NCBI GenBank assembly: GCA_963514095.1
Contig: OY741266.1
Coordinates: forward strand, 1,381,501 to 1,445,500
DNA length: 64,000 bases
Direction of reading: 5' to 3'
From: Eutrigla gurnardus
Lineage: Eukaryota > Chordata > Actinopteri > Perciformes > Triglidae
Part shown: piece by piece, positions 1 through 11,809 of the stretch
Layout: each line of letters begins with the position of its first letter
Numbering within the stretch: the first letter of the stretch is position 1
Translations under genes and position numbers: made by a program
Notes under the pieces: generated by a model
What the model saw: only the letters and a program-made list of their open reading frames with translations
Databases searched by the model: none
What the model was told of the DNA's origin: nothing

Positions 1-3000
1 GTAATTGCTCTGGCAGACGCAATGAGGGGCTGGAGTGTATGAGCCATATTCTTTTTGTGTTATTTTAATGTATTTTTGCCCTGTGCCACTTGGGGTTTGT
101 TTTGCTCTGTGGCTCAGCTGACCTCTGTTTAGCGCAGGTTGGCCATTTAATTATGAAGAAACACAGGCACAGGTGTTGCGGATTTGGGGAAGCAAACAGT
201 TTTCGACTGTGCCCATGTTTTTTGATGTAGTGAGCAATTTGTTTTGTTGTTTTTGGTTACATATGAGTTCAAGTGATTGCCACTGTATGATAGAAAAGGA
301 AAATAAACCTGCAGATAATTGTAACATGATCATAACTCGTTCGAGCGCACTGGGCGCATGTCCAAATGTAATCCGCTGTATTCGCAGCCTGTACAAGACT
401 TAGTTTAGGACTTAGTCAGTACAAGCGGTTTAATCACATACTTGTCCATGATACTGTGAAGTCAGATGTTAAGTTGGTAGTTGGTAACATTTAGTCAGCC
501 AACGGCAGTGTCAGAACCTAGCATGCTAATGTTATTGTTAGCAATCATGCTAGCTGGGTAGCTTGCTGGTCAGCTTACATTACCCAAGGAAGCATAGCTA
601 CTGATTGCTGCTGTTAACAACGTAATCAGTAGCTTGGTAAAATAAACCAAAATGTGTTGTTGGTGAAACATTTGAAAAGTGAAATTTACCAGGAACAGTA
701 ACATTAGTAGAACTCTACCCTCAGCCCCTGACGTAAGCATTGCATTTTTTTTTTTTATATTTGGAATACAGACATATCCAAAGGATAAAACATGACAAAG
801 TGCAAACACTTGTTTATCATGGTCCCTGATGTTAAAAGACAAGACATATCCACATGCATCAGCATGACTTGGTTTGCGAACAGTTCATGACCAGCAAAGA
901 GTTGGTGCCCCTCTGGAACTAGTTTTCCTGGCCAAGAGCCGGTTCTTTGGCTGTGGAAACACTAAGAACTGGTTCACGATTAGACACCGGCTCTGAACCC
1001 GCTCGCAAAATGCCTCAGTGGAAAAGCAGCATGACAGGGCCCAGTAGAGGGCTCTGCCTGTGGTTATGGAACTAAGGTTACAATAGTGTAACCTCCATTC
1101 AAACCTATGGTAACCATTACATAATTTCTCCACAGTGACTCACTAACGGTTCTGTGTGACTTAAATGCCATTAAACAAACCATCTGGAGTCATAGTTGAC
1201 TGTTCAATCAACATTAAACTGGCAACTGTCCTGTCCTCTGAGGGTTATCTATGAGGGAATTAAAAACAATAAGTGGAGATAAGCCCAGCTTAGGTGGGGG
1301 AGGGGTTTGGCTATGCATAACTCAGGAAAGCTCCTTTTTGTGTAGCAGGAAATGCTTTGATGCCATTTTTTGTTCATTTTGGGATATTTTGAATGATTTA
1401 AACGGTCTGCAGCATAAGTAGCTGAGGGCTCTCAAACTGGTATCTAGATAGTGAACTGAGTGTGCTGATGTCACTATCACTCCACTGCACTGCAATTACA
1501 TCTCCCCAGAAAATTACCAGAATGCACTGTAAAAGGTAGTGAGCATATCTGCTCACAATGCTCATTGACTGGAAATGCCCTTGCTCTTCCACTTGACTAT
1601 CCATCCAACAGAGTCGTTGCACGGCGACCACAGATGTGCCGAATGGAATTTAATGAGGGGGAAGTTTGATTTCAGTGTGTGACAGTAATATTAACTGTAG
1701 GCCGACATGAATCAGATCATTTTTATTTTATGAGCCGTGTCTTTTCTGCACTTATGATGACGTCCCCCTGAGAAGCAGTGTCACGAATGACATTCCGCAT
1801 TCACACATTATAACTTACTGTTTTTTGTGCTCTTTGATCTCTATTTTTCATTAACTTTTACACCATAGGTTGTCTGAATCTTGAGAGAACAAACATAATT
1901 ATCACCGCTGCCTCGGAAAAATGTAGCAGATTCATTAGCGTGTCAGTGTTCACTGATGCCGAAACTAAATCAGAACTGGAAATATACTTCCCTGTAATGT
2001 GATTCACTGTCTGCCTTGGGTTCTCCTGAAAGCACACAGAAGAGATTTCTGTTGGCCTTTAATTCACCTATTCAGTTCTTTTTACATTAACACAGTGTCC
2101 AGACACCAAGCATAAAGGTATCATACAGTATGTTACATTTGTCGGTTGCTGTTTGTAAACACACAGCCTTCAAAGTAAGCCACTCCTCCTTCCGATGAGC
2201 CAGAGAGAGGGAGCAGTGATGGTCGTGCGAGCTATAGCGTGAATGACGAGAGGGAGCGATGTTAATGAGAACGAAGCAGTGAATCAGAAATGAAACTGTA
2301 TTTTTAGAAACACAGAAAAATAAGATGAAAAGTGAAAATATGCAGGCATTAGGGTATCTATTCACACGGACCCCACCCTCTTCTACTGGGTCATAAGTGA
2401 TGATTGTGAGGGAATATTCTTGCAACAGGGTGGAATGGTACACACAGTTAGGTATGATTTCTTTACAATGAGGAAAACAAAGAAAATGTAGAAAATAACT
2501 TTATTGTTCATTTATTTTGGATTTCTTTTACATTTACCAGTTGCTCATTGGACATAATTCTTACTTTAACAGTCAATAAAAAAAACTAAATTAACAAAAA
2601 TAAAACACACAAATGTCTGCAATTTGGGTGATGCTGTTGTAAAGGAAATGTTTGAAGTGTATCCACAGATGAATCCGACTTCAGTTCAATAATGTTGGCA
2701 TATGGTTTGACACAAATTGTGGTCCAATGAGCTTAATTAACCAGGTTAACCGGTTGAACCAACTAGCATGGACAATGTTGATTTCCTTCATGATTGAGAC
2801 TATGGTCAACGTTGCGCCAGCATCAGACGCCGATGGACTCTGACCAGGTGGTGAGACCTGGTTACATTGATAAGTTTTCAACAACAAGTTTTCATCAATC
2901 ATGGCTGAAAGAACCACTATTAGCATCAAAGAAACACATGGTTTTCTCAGGAGTTAGGTCTGACTGGAGCTGATGTAAAATGAGAGTGAATATTGGACTT

Positions 3001-3668
3001 GGGCCAGAAATGCAGAATGCCTGTTTTGCTCAGTAACTTAAAAATTGTAAAAAAGGAAATTGTTTGCTAAACACTTTGCCGTATGAACTTTATAAGTAAA
3101 TAAAAATGTCAATGTTGTATTTATAGCTTGTCCCAATGCCCCAAAATGGCCCAAACATAACAAAAATGCAAAGTTAAGGAACCCTCACAACCAACAGGAT
3201 ACAGCTGTACTGCTGGCAAAAAAACAGCCAAATTGTTCTGGAGCAGGTTTGAACTTGAAATGTTTTTATGAGGACAAATCTTTGGCATCATCATGTCTCC
3301 CTGTTTGGCCAGATAAACAGAACACTGCTTGCACACAGATAATGGATTAAGAGGGATGGAGAGATGAGTGAACAAATGAAAAAAGAGAGTCTAACAGTAG
3401 TAAATCTGTTTAACATAGATAGCGTGTACAGACCAGAGTGAACCAACCTGGCTCTAAGCCCTCTGTGTGTGCGTGTCTGTGGACTGTATGTGTGACAGTG
3501 GGCATTATCTCCTCCTGTCTATTTTTCTCCTCACACTCAGTGATGTAGTGGTGAAACAATGAAGGGAAAACTGTCACAAAACATTAGGCATCTAAAAATA
3601 TTACATCATCATTGAATTGTTCTCTGAAAGAATGTTTAATTTAGTAATAATATAATTACTTTTATTAT
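1..3668. other. Gene-free AT-rich DNA
   Basis: No exon, RNA gene or intact mobile gene was recognised on either strand. All open frames are short and lack family signatures. Because the glycine receptor exons at 48.1, 17.4 and 16.5 kb run leftward, this is probably part of intron 3 of that gene; this is inference. Exon 4, which should encode about 75 residues of the ligand-binding domain, was looked for here and not found. Confidence 0.5.
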
Positions 3669-3721
3669 TATGTATGTATATATGTATGTGTATGTACTGT
3701 ATGTATGCATGTTTGTATACA
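3669..3721. repeat. TATG-type microsatellite
   Basis: Imperfect run of TATG/TGTA units, followed directly by a decayed LINE fragment. Confidence 0.7.
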
Positions 3722-3734
3722 TTAAACACTCGCC

Positions 3735-3960
3735 CCCATGGGCGTTCTTGTGTATCCTCCCTCGAGTTCGGGTCCTCTACCAGAGGCCTGGGAGCCTGAG
3801 GGTTTTTCGGTATCTTAGCTGTTCCAAGGACTCTTCTGGACCGAGATCTCGGATGTTGATCCTGGACTCTGCTGGAGCCATTGTCCCAGTTTGGGGGTTA
3901 CAACTTAGAGTGCACCGATTACCACCTGTTCCTGTAGCAGCTTGTCACTGAAAGTGTTGC
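3735..3960 (-). pseudogene. LINE polyprotein C-terminal fragment
   Basis: On the minus strand this reads as the last part of a LINE-type reverse transcriptase polyprotein common in fish. The pieces VVIGAL, VTPKLGQWLQQ, SEISVQKS and a terminal RLPGLW followed by a stop are visible in order. They are spread over two frames because of an indel around 3,800-3,835. The reverse transcriptase core itself is absent, so this is a heavily 5-prime-truncated dead copy. I recognise the tail from teleost LINE proteins but cannot assign the clade with confidence. Confidence 0.55.
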
Positions 3961-4080
3961 TGAGTGTTTTAAATATTGTTAAACTTTATCCCTGAGCCAG
4001 TTGCTAATGTTGGGGCTAACTGCTAGATACACAGCTGTATGGAGCTGCTGACTTCATACTCACCATCTCCTCTCTCTCTT

Positions 4081-4081
<1 letters not shown>

Positions 4082-4122
<41 letters not shown>
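4082..4122. repeat. (CT)n microsatellite
   Basis: About 20 uninterrupted CT units. Confidence 0.9.
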
Positions 4123-4124
<2 letters not shown>

Positions 4125-4866
4125 CACCTGACCCTCGCTAACATTACGTCCTTTATTGATAGTTCCATCTTTGTTATTGCGTAAATAAATACATTAAAAA
4201 AATGAATGCATTAACCCAAGAAATTATACGTTGTTGCTTCCTAAACCCACTTGATTAAAAAAATAATCTAATTAATTAGAGGCTTTGTAATTAATTAATC
4301 AAACTTAATCGCATATAAATATTTGACCTGAGAACAGTGAGAAGTCATTTCTTTCACATGGATTTTTGGTATACCATTGAATAATGACTGAATACATAAG
4401 CTTAAGAGACAAAACATTGTTTATTTTTGTTCAACCAAGTCCAACAGGCCAGTGCAATTTTTGCCATTAAGTGTAGCAATAGCATATTTAGAAATACAGT
4501 ACATTTCAGAAATTCAGGTAGCCTATAGGTAGGTAGATCCAGACCTGCCAACCTGTACGCATTTTGCGTAGCAGGTACGCAATTTGACATCAAAATACGC
4601 TGGTACGCTCCGCCTCATTAAACTACTCAAAAAGTTGCAGACATCTGTGAGTGCTGTTAGAAATGTGCACGTGCAAGACTCGTGTCTGACAACACGATGC
4701 AGCCGTGTAGTGGTGCAGTTTCAACCAATCATCAGTAGCGGAGAATAACAAGTCTGCCGAACCCACAGCGTTGGCCCGCTCTCTCCTGTCCTCTGCCTCC
4801 CTCCGCCTCTCTCCCCGTTCCCCCGTGCCCCCACCCGCAGCAGCTGGCGGTTAAAACGGTAAACTG

Positions 4867-5016
4867 GTGTGTGTGTGTGTGTGTGTGTGTGCGCACGTGT
4901 GTGTCTTTTGGCAAATGTGTACTGTTAATAACGTTACTTTCACGTTGAAAATACGATGTCATATCGGGGAGATAAGCACCGAGAGTTTTTTTTCCTATTG
5001 ACATTAGCGCGAGCTC

Positions 5017-5068
<52 letters not shown>

Positions 5069-5076
5069 GTGTGTGT
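4867..5076. repeat. Two (GT)n microsatellites in the hAT 5-prime region
   Basis: GT runs at about 4,867-4,890 and 5,020-5,063 lie upstream of the transposase start. They create spurious minus-strand Thr-His ORFs, which are not listed. Confidence 0.85.
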
Positions 5077-5264
5077 GAGAGAGAGAGAATAAAGTAGCGT
5101 ACCTAGATTGTAGGCCAAGTAAGCTAGCCACTGTAAGATTATGAGTAGGCCTAAATGTAGTTACTTTCCTCACTGTTTTTCTCTAGGCCTGTATAAGGAG
5201 GGAAGGAATTATTTCTACAGTTGAAATACAATACAAAATCTTTTGCAGCAACAACCCTGCCACT

Positions 5265-8200
5265 ATGGCAGATGAAGATGTCAGGGAGGGAGAGAGCAGC
5301 AGACCAATGAAAAAGCAGAGGGTCCATGTCCCACAGAAATATCTGGCCAAATATAAAGAACAATGGCCATGTCTGCAGCCGTCAAAAACCCCATATAACG
5401 CATTTTGCACAGTGTGCAATTGTGATGTGGATATCAGCCACCAGGGAGCTGCAGGTAATATATGACTCAGGCCTGTGATGTGTGCCTATGTGCTGTAAAA
5501 AATTAAGAGACCATTTCAAAATGATCTATTTCTCAGATTTCACTATTTATTGGTATGTGTTTGAGTGAAATGAACACTTTTGTTTTATTCTATGAACTAC
5601 TGACAACATTTCTCCCAAATCCAAAATAAAAAAATAATGCAATTTAGAGAATGTATTAACAGAAAATAAAAACTGGTCAGAATCACAGAAATCACAGTTT
5701 TCAGAACTCCAGTAACGCAAAGAAAAGAAGTTCATATTCAAGTTTAAACAACACTTTGCTGTTTTTTAATTAGGAGGAGTTCAGAATTTTTTTAATCACA
5801 GCAGTGTTTTTATAATATTATAAGATAACACATTTAATAATCTTAAATCTCGTTAAATAAGATTTGGTTCAGGTGATCGCCTAATCAGAAAAAAAAACAA
5901 TTGGACTGGTCTCTTAATTTTTTAAAGAAATTTTTCCAGACCTGTATAATGTAAGCAGGTGCAAGTTTTGAATTTTACTGTTCAGTGTTCATGTTGCCCA
6001 GTCAGTGCATTGCACATTATATTTTGATATCAGGTCCAATTGTTAGTTGTCTAAACCAGTCAAAATAAGAAATATGAAAAAGTGTGTGTGTGTGTGTGTG
6101 TGTGTGTGTCTTACAGATTGTCGACGCCATGTGGAAGGCAAAAAACACTCAAAGATTGTGGCCAGTTTAGATGCTGTTCCAAAAATTCAAACATTTTTTC
6201 ATCAAGCGAGTGATCTCAGACCTATTCGTGCGGAAACTATGTTCACCACTTTCATTGTGGAACATAACTTGCCATTATCTGCTGCAGACCATGCCGGACC
6301 ACTATTCAGGAAGATGTTTCCGGACAGTGATATAGCCAAACAATATGGCTGCGCCAGAACAAAGACAGCCGCCATTGTAAAAACATTGGCCAAGAATGAT
6401 GCTGACTGCATTACAGAAATAATGAAGCGGTCTCCATACAGCCTTGCTACAGACGGGAGAACAGATATGGAGGACATAAAAATGTACCCCATCGTGGTGA
6501 AGAGTTTTGATCCCAGTCTTGGGAGGGTCACTGTGATGTTGCTCAAGATTTGTGAGTCAAGGGAGTCTACTGGGAAAGCAATATTTGAACTGATCGATAG
6601 TGAACTGAGGAAGAGAGGAATACCATGGGAAAACTGTGTCAGCTTTGCAGCTGACAATGCTGCAGTCATGCAAGGCTTGGGGAAAGGTGTGGCAGCTTTT
6701 CTGAAGACTCAGGGCCCACACATCTACCTAGTTGGTTGTGCCTGTCATCTGATTCACCTCGCTGCTGAGAGGGCATCCAGGCAGCTTAATGTGAACATTG
6801 AAGACTTCCTCATTACAATTTACTATTATTTGGACAAGAGCAGCAAGAGGAAGTCCAGCCTGCGTGATATACAGATAATGTGTGATGCAGATGTGAGGAG
6901 AAATTCTCAAAATGTCCTCCACAAGATGGCTGTCTCTGGGACAGTGTGTGAACCGGTTACTGCAACAGTGGGATAATCTCACTCTTTTCTTTGAAAATGA
7001 GGTGGCAGGCAAGAAAAAGAAGACAGCACCCTCCAAGTTGCTCAAGGCTCAATCTGGTCTTACTCTTGAATCTAAAGCAGCACTCCCCTCCACCAGCAAA
7101 CCTGCAGTGCAGCCCAAGGTCTCCTCTGTCCCACCAAAGCTGCCCACACCTCCACCTGGTTCTACACAGAGGCCTGTAGCTAAACCCACCCCCAGCACAT
7201 CTACAGTGCAGCCCAAGATCTCCTCCTCTGTCCCACCAAAGCTGCCCACACCTCCACCTGGTTCTACACAGAGGCATGTAGCTAAACCCACCCCCAGCAC
7301 ATCTACAGTGCAGCCCAAGATCTCCTCCTCTGTCCCACCAAAGCTGCCCACACCTCCACCTGGTCCTACTCTGAGGCCTGATGCTACACTTACCAGTACA
7401 TCAAAAACTCCCGCACGCCCTGCTGCTGAATTTGATTTAACCAGATTCCTCTTCAAACAAAATGAAATCGGAAAGAGAGCTGTTAATGAAAAAAAAACAA
7501 AAAAAGGAACCAGAAAGGAACAAGAAAGAAGAGGGAACAGATATGACAAAACCGGAGAGAGTATATCAGTTCCTCACCAATCCAATGTCAAAGGTGTATG
7601 CACTCTTTTTGAAAAGAGCCATACCTATTTTTGACATTAGCAACCAAATACTCCAAAAAGAGGAGCCATGTATCCAGATCCTGCTTCCAACTTTGGAGCT
7701 GCAACTGCAAAAGGTATTGCTTTCATTCTGTAAGCCTGAGCATGTGATCACCATGATGGATGAAGTTGGTAGAGGTATTAAACCAACACTGTACAGCACA
7801 AGGGGAAATCAGCTACCTGATGAGGAACTCTCCATTGGCCAGGACACTCTGAGCTTTATCCAAACTCAGGGTAACCTAGAGCTTAAGCCATTCTTCAGAG
7901 ATGTGAGGAAGTTCTTTTCATCTGCAGCTGAGTACATGGTTTCCAAATTTCCATTTGGGGATGAACTGCTGATGCATGCTGTTGTGGCAGATATTACCAA
8001 GAGGCAGTCACTGAAATTTGCTTCTCTCCGGTTCTTTATCAGCCGCTTTCCTTCTCTTCTGCCTGAGAAGGTCACTGTGGATCAAGTGGAAGACGAGTTT
8101 CGAATGTATCAAACCAGCAGCTTTGATGACATCATCCTTAAAAAACGCGCAGACGAAGCCTGGGTTGATATTGGCCGTTTGAAGAGAGGGGGGCAAGAGA

Positions 8201-8484
8201 TCTTCCCCAACCTTTCAGCAGTCATGCTTGGAATCCTTGTCATCTTCCACAGCAATGCAGATTGCGAGAGGATTTTCAGCCTTGTGACAAAAAACAAGAC
8301 CCAGTACAGGGCTAGCCTGAGCACTGACATGATCAGTGCTTTGGTTACAAGAAAAGTAAGCATGGCTGCAAAGGGGACCGTCTGTCACGTGGAGGGGTAC
8401 ACTGAGGCTCTCCTGAAGAAAGCTAAGTCAGCAACCTATGAGGAAAAACTGCTGAGAGCAAGTTCTGTTCAAGTTCTGGAGTGA
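5265..8484 (+). pseudogene. hAT transposase, two exons, frameshifted
   Basis: Would cut and paste the element through an RNase H-like DDE catalytic fold in the nucleus. Exon 1 (5,265-5,454) has a zinc-finger start, FCTVCNCDVD. A GT-AG intron (5,455-6,116, ending in a GT microsatellite plus TTACAG) joins in frame to the finger remainder CRRHVEGKKHSK. The catalytic core follows (YSLATDGRTD, SFAADNAAVMQG, GCACHLIHLAAERA, STRWLSLGQCVNRLL). The C-terminal hAT dimerisation region contains LVIFHSNADCERIFSLV and ends at 8,484. A one-base insertion near 6,901-6,903 shifts the frame before STRWL. A second shift lies at about 7,440-7,500 in an A-rich stretch. A proline-rich repeat block separates the two halves. 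Clearly hAT and clearly broken; the subfamily is not resolved. Confidence 0.85.
7104..7400 (+). repeat. In-frame proline-rich tandem repeat in the hAT gene
   Basis: Three tandem units (99, 102 and about 93 bp, starting at 7,107, 7,206 and 7,308) encode the repeated motif VPPKLPTPPPGS with PKP-rich spacers. Unit 1 lacks one serine codon found in units 2 and 3, and the first two differ by few substitutions, so the array is young compared with the gene. It lies just after a lysine-rich stretch, between the catalytic core and the dimerisation part. Confidence 0.85.
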
Positions 8485-9075
8485 TGACTGCGCGTGCATT
8501 ACATACGAGCAGCATGGAGGTGTTTGGATGTTTTTTGGTGTGTCTTTTTGTTACGAAGACAGTTGGTATCCATTTGCAACCGTTATATTGATTTGATTTT
8601 GCCTTTATATACATATATGTTTAACATGCCCATGCTTGGTATCTTCTTTTTCAGCATAGCTTCATCTATTTGATCTGATAATTAATTTTTCACTTGAACT
8701 TTACTTTCTTAACACATTGAGCCCAAAATACACAAAAATTACTAAATCCGAGTTGAAAAAATGTACTATTTATTTCAATAAAAAACACAAACATGCTCAA
8801 TGAACTGTTTTGGAACTTGAAAAAGCAAATATAGGTTGCAAATATGAACATATTAATGTGAAATTGAAATAAAATATTATTTAATACAAATATTTACCAT
8901 AAAAAGCATGTATATTTATAGGCGTTTTTTTACCTTGTCAGCTGCAGCTCTTCAAAACAGAGTGCAAAATTATACAGAGGGCTACACCTGTGCTTTGTGT
9001 TCCCTTCCCAGAGTCTAAAATAGTGCAAATGTAACATAAGAGGTAAAATTGAGATGTAATCACACTACAAATATT
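8485..9075. other. hAT 3-prime noncoding region
   Basis: AT-rich interior of the hAT element after the transposase stop. AATAAA-like signals are present around 8,780 and 8,870. No other gene was recognised on the plus strand. Confidence 0.5.
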
Positions 9076-9792
9076 TCAAACAATATACAGTAAGGGTCGT
9101 TCACAGTTCTCCAGGGCTCCAAGCGAAGGTGTGGCTGGGCCTGTGGAGATCTGGACCTCATCTGTCTCCTCCTCCCATGTCCTCTCTGGGTAGGCCTCAG
9201 TGTAGGGTCCATTATCCTCATACCTGTACACATGACAATAATATATATAAAAAAAATTTGAGATTGTTCAGGTTAGTGTTCACATGCACATGATAAATAG
9301 TGAATTCAAATGTGGGCACTAAATTGTAATTCTCTGGTTTCCTACAACACAGCATGTGAATACAAAAGAAAACCTTACAAGTAATAAATACATAAATAAT
9401 AAAATAACAATAATAAAAGCTATAACACTAAATAAACCTATGAAAATCAGTATATCATCTTTTGGAAATGAGTATGAGAGGTCAGGAAAGGGAAAAATAA
9501 AACGCTGAACATTTACCCATCTCTGTATCCTATTTCAGCCCTGCTTTTCTCTACACATAACCCTACCTAAATATACACCGTTATATACATATAAAACTAG
9601 TTAGTTTAGGTAGTTTATAACATTTACAATACAGCAGTAAAAAAACAAAAATCATGATTAGTTTGACCTACTTCTCATCACCGGTGACATCAACTCCACT
9701 CTCCTCTTCAGACGATGAAAATGAAATCACCTCACCCTCGGGGTCTTCCTCGCCAAAGCCGCGCGACACAAGTGGTACTCAAAATATTTTGC
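9076..9792 (-). CDS. Possible antisense acidic spliced ORF inside the hAT
   Basis: On the minus strand an acidic, serine-rich open segment (about 9,790-9,672, with EEDPEGEVISFSSSEEE) ends at a good donor, GTAGGT. A second open segment begins after an acceptor TGTACAG at 9,223 and runs to a TGA at 9,076-9,078 (YEDNGPYTEAYPERTWEEE). The two join in one frame (GAA|G). No start codon is visible upstream before the terminal repeat. The segment could be a captured host-gene piece, a second transposon ORF, or chance. I do not recognise the protein. Confidence 0.3.
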
Positions 9793-9862
9793 CAAGGTTG
9801 GCAGGTCTGTAGATCTTCTGTAAACTATAACACTTTGTTTTTTGAAGTAAAACACAATACTT

Positions 9863-10123
9863 TCAAGTACATTCAGAACATTGGAAACCCTGACTATTAG
9901 AAAATATCTCTCTGTTGGCGAGGGTTAACCCTCTGATGCTAGCTACCACGCTAGCGTCCACGCCAGCTGCTATATGTTTTGCATTGAGGTGATACTTGAG
10001 GCTTGATGTGCTGCGGTGATATGCAAATTCCTTGTTGCATAGCTTGCACACAACCATGCTCTTATCGACGCTTCCATCCGTTAGTTTTTTATAATAAAAT
10101 TTCCTATCCACGGGGCCAACCAA
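9863..10123 (-). CDS. BED-type zinc finger ORF, MITE copy 1
   Basis: An 86-residue minus-strand ORF carries one BED-type finger: CKLCNKEF, then a Ser/Thr-rich loop and LNAKH, giving the Cys-Cys-His-His set. BED fingers are the DNA-binding N-termini of many hAT transposases and of domesticated ZBED proteins. There is no catalytic domain. The C-terminus GFQCSECT and stop are identical in the second copy (23,572-23,937), although the N-terminal part differs by several substitutions. It lies wholly inside a non-autonomous element. It may be a leftover transposase first exon rather than a working gene. Confidence 0.5.
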   Translation of the reverse strand: MVGPVDRKFYYKKLTDGSVDKSMVVCKLCNKEFAYHRSTSSLKYHLNAKHIAAGVDASVVASIRGLTLANREIFSNSQGFQCSECT

Positions 10124-10348
10124 AGCGGTCTCATCAGCTTCTTCTGAACGCTAGTTGGTGCTCCAGTATAATCGGTCCGCCTGAAACTCATCCAGTGAGA
10201 AACGTTCCGTGGTGCAAAAATAAGTGCGATTAAAATGCGTCAATTTTTTGTTAAAGTCCCGGCCCTAATATATATAGAGAGAGAGAGTAGGGTGTCCCTG
10301 TCTGTCTCTTGTGTTTCCTCCTCGTATTGTCCATGTCTACAGTTTGTC

Positions 10349-10353
<5 letters not shown>

Positions 10354-10399
<46 letters not shown>
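10354..10399. repeat. (TG)n microsatellite
   Basis: About 23 TG units beyond the right edge of the BED MITE. ORFs across it are artefacts. Confidence 0.9.
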
Positions 10400-10402
<3 letters not shown>

Positions 10403-10574
10403 TGCCCTGCTGTCAACCTGGGCCATGTCGACCACACTTGCCTACAATCTGCTCTTCACACGCTCGTTGCAAGATTACCAGTGTCATGTCCCAGGATGCT
10501 TGAGATGTGTATTTCGAGTTATTTCCTCGCGTGTAAATTCTGGTTCATTGCTAATCTGTTTCTTCGTGTTTTAC

Positions 10575-10775
10575 AGTTAGGGCCCATAGACCATATGTAA
10601 GATGTGGACGTAGTCATCATGACGTCACCCACTGGTTTCATGGACTATGCCGTTGAAGCCTTGAATTTACCATTTTGGACTTTGGGAACCAGTGAAGGAA
10701 GTGACCATATTTGGACTGCAGAGAAGCTACGTGTGGATCTGATGAAGTGGCAGAGTGGCAATCTTGAATGAAATC
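10575..10775 (+). repeat. Dispersed repeat, copy 1
   Basis: A segment starting GCCCATAGACCATATGTAAG and containing GTGACCATATTTGGAC is shared in diverged form with 29,562-29,745. It resembles a common teleost interspersed repeat. No coding capacity or terminal repeats were seen. Confidence 0.6.
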
Positions 10776-11426
10776 ATATATAAAAGATCATTTATATCTT
10801 AATAGTAGATTATCAGTGCATTTTATTGCCAGATTTGCTTGTGGCAGGCGGAGAATATAGAATAGACACCGAAACTATTGCTGAATAGTGGCAAGCTGGA
10901 CATCTGTGCTATGCTTCGTCGAATATTGTGGCACTTTGCAGTGCTTCCATGTGTCGTGTGAACTTGGCGTTCGCTGTTCTTTGAGCCAGGAATAAGAACA
11001 GCACACAAGCAGCTTTAATTGTCTGTAGCATGGACATCTAAAACAGTCTGCCTCAAATAAACAGAATATGGTAGCTTGATATACATGCACGCTTCAATTG
11101 AATAGGATAAACAAGTTATAAACTATTATTATACCAGAAACTCTGAGGATCAAAAACTCAATACACTATGTATTGCCTTATGGGAGATACTAATGATTAA
11201 ATAAATACAGACTTCTTGACAACTGAGTAACGCGAGCAGATTTGACATCTACACTAAGAAAACTCAAACAACACACAGCAGGCTCAGTGTTGTGTAAACA
11301 AACACAAATAGGCCCACCGTCACGAAAGATTCATTTGAGTCCGATAAATAATAAAAGCCAAATTAAAGCAATATTGTACATTCTGAAATGTGCCATGACA
11401 GCTTGTGCTTGGCAGGCAAACACACC

Positions 11427-11463
<37 letters not shown>

Positions 11464-11809
11464 CAACACAAATGGCATATCCGTCAGAACAAGTCCCAGT
11501 GGTCCAGAAAGCACTTAGACCTTGTCGCTTCAATCATCCATCAACTCGTCCATCCATCCATCTTTAGAGAAGGCTTCACCGCTCTGCTAGCTAATTATGC
11601 AAGAGACAGACTACGACAGAAAGTGAAGTGGTGTCGGAATCTGGTGAAGCATCACAAATGTCTTCAATCATTACTGACTCACAGACACACAGAATTAGAC
11701 TGTATGGGCCGATCTAACGATGGTGTTGTGTTTATGGAGGCTTATAGCTCATATTTGGGATTGGCTGCCAACTATTGAGCCAACAAGACTGAGGGTGTTT
11801 TCACACATT
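10776..11809. other. Gene-free interval
   Basis: Only a (CA)n microsatellite (11,428-11,455) and a short CATC-rich run (about 11,540-11,562) were seen. The 178-residue plus-strand frame here is low-complexity across the CA run and has no recognisable domain. Confidence 0.5.

Larger units (their letters stand above)
4533..9816 (+). mobile_element. hAT transposon with TIRs and 8-bp TSD
   Basis: The element spans 4,541-9,808. Its terminal inverted repeats are AGACCTGCCAACC (4,541-4,553) and GGTTGGCAGGTCT (9,796-9,808). The 8-bp target duplications are GTAGATCC (4,533-4,540) and GTAGATCT (9,809-9,816), with one mismatch. The paralogous empty site GTAGACCT occurs once at 23,993-24,000 (reverse complement) in the second BED MITE, which confirms the boundaries. 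Terminal repeats, 8-bp duplication and the transposase all agree with hAT. The element is dead because its transposase carries two frameshifts. Confidence 0.9.
4264..10267 (-). mobile_element. BED-finger hAT MITE, copy 1, split by a hAT insertion
   Basis: This is the same repeat as 23,461-24,271, in the opposite orientation. It survives as two arms (about 4,264-4,540 and 9,809-10,267) separated by a 5.3-kb hAT element. The right end GTCCCGGCCCTA is intact and is followed by ATATATAT, the same flank as the other copy. The left terminal 15 or so bases are lost or diverged. The right arm encodes a BED-type zinc finger ORF on the minus strand. Only the terminal repeat and the DNA-binding exon remain, so it is non-autonomous. 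Confidence 0.75.

Noticed and set aside
4732..5173. Minus-strand ORFs rich in Thr-His
   Set aside because: They are translations of GT microsatellites in the hAT upstream region.
6957..7549. Minus-strand Gly/Trp and Gly/Val-rich ORFs
   Set aside because: They are the complement of the proline-rich repeats of the hAT transposase.
11242..11778. 178-residue plus-strand ORF
   Set aside because: It crosses a CA repeat and shows no family motif or splice context.
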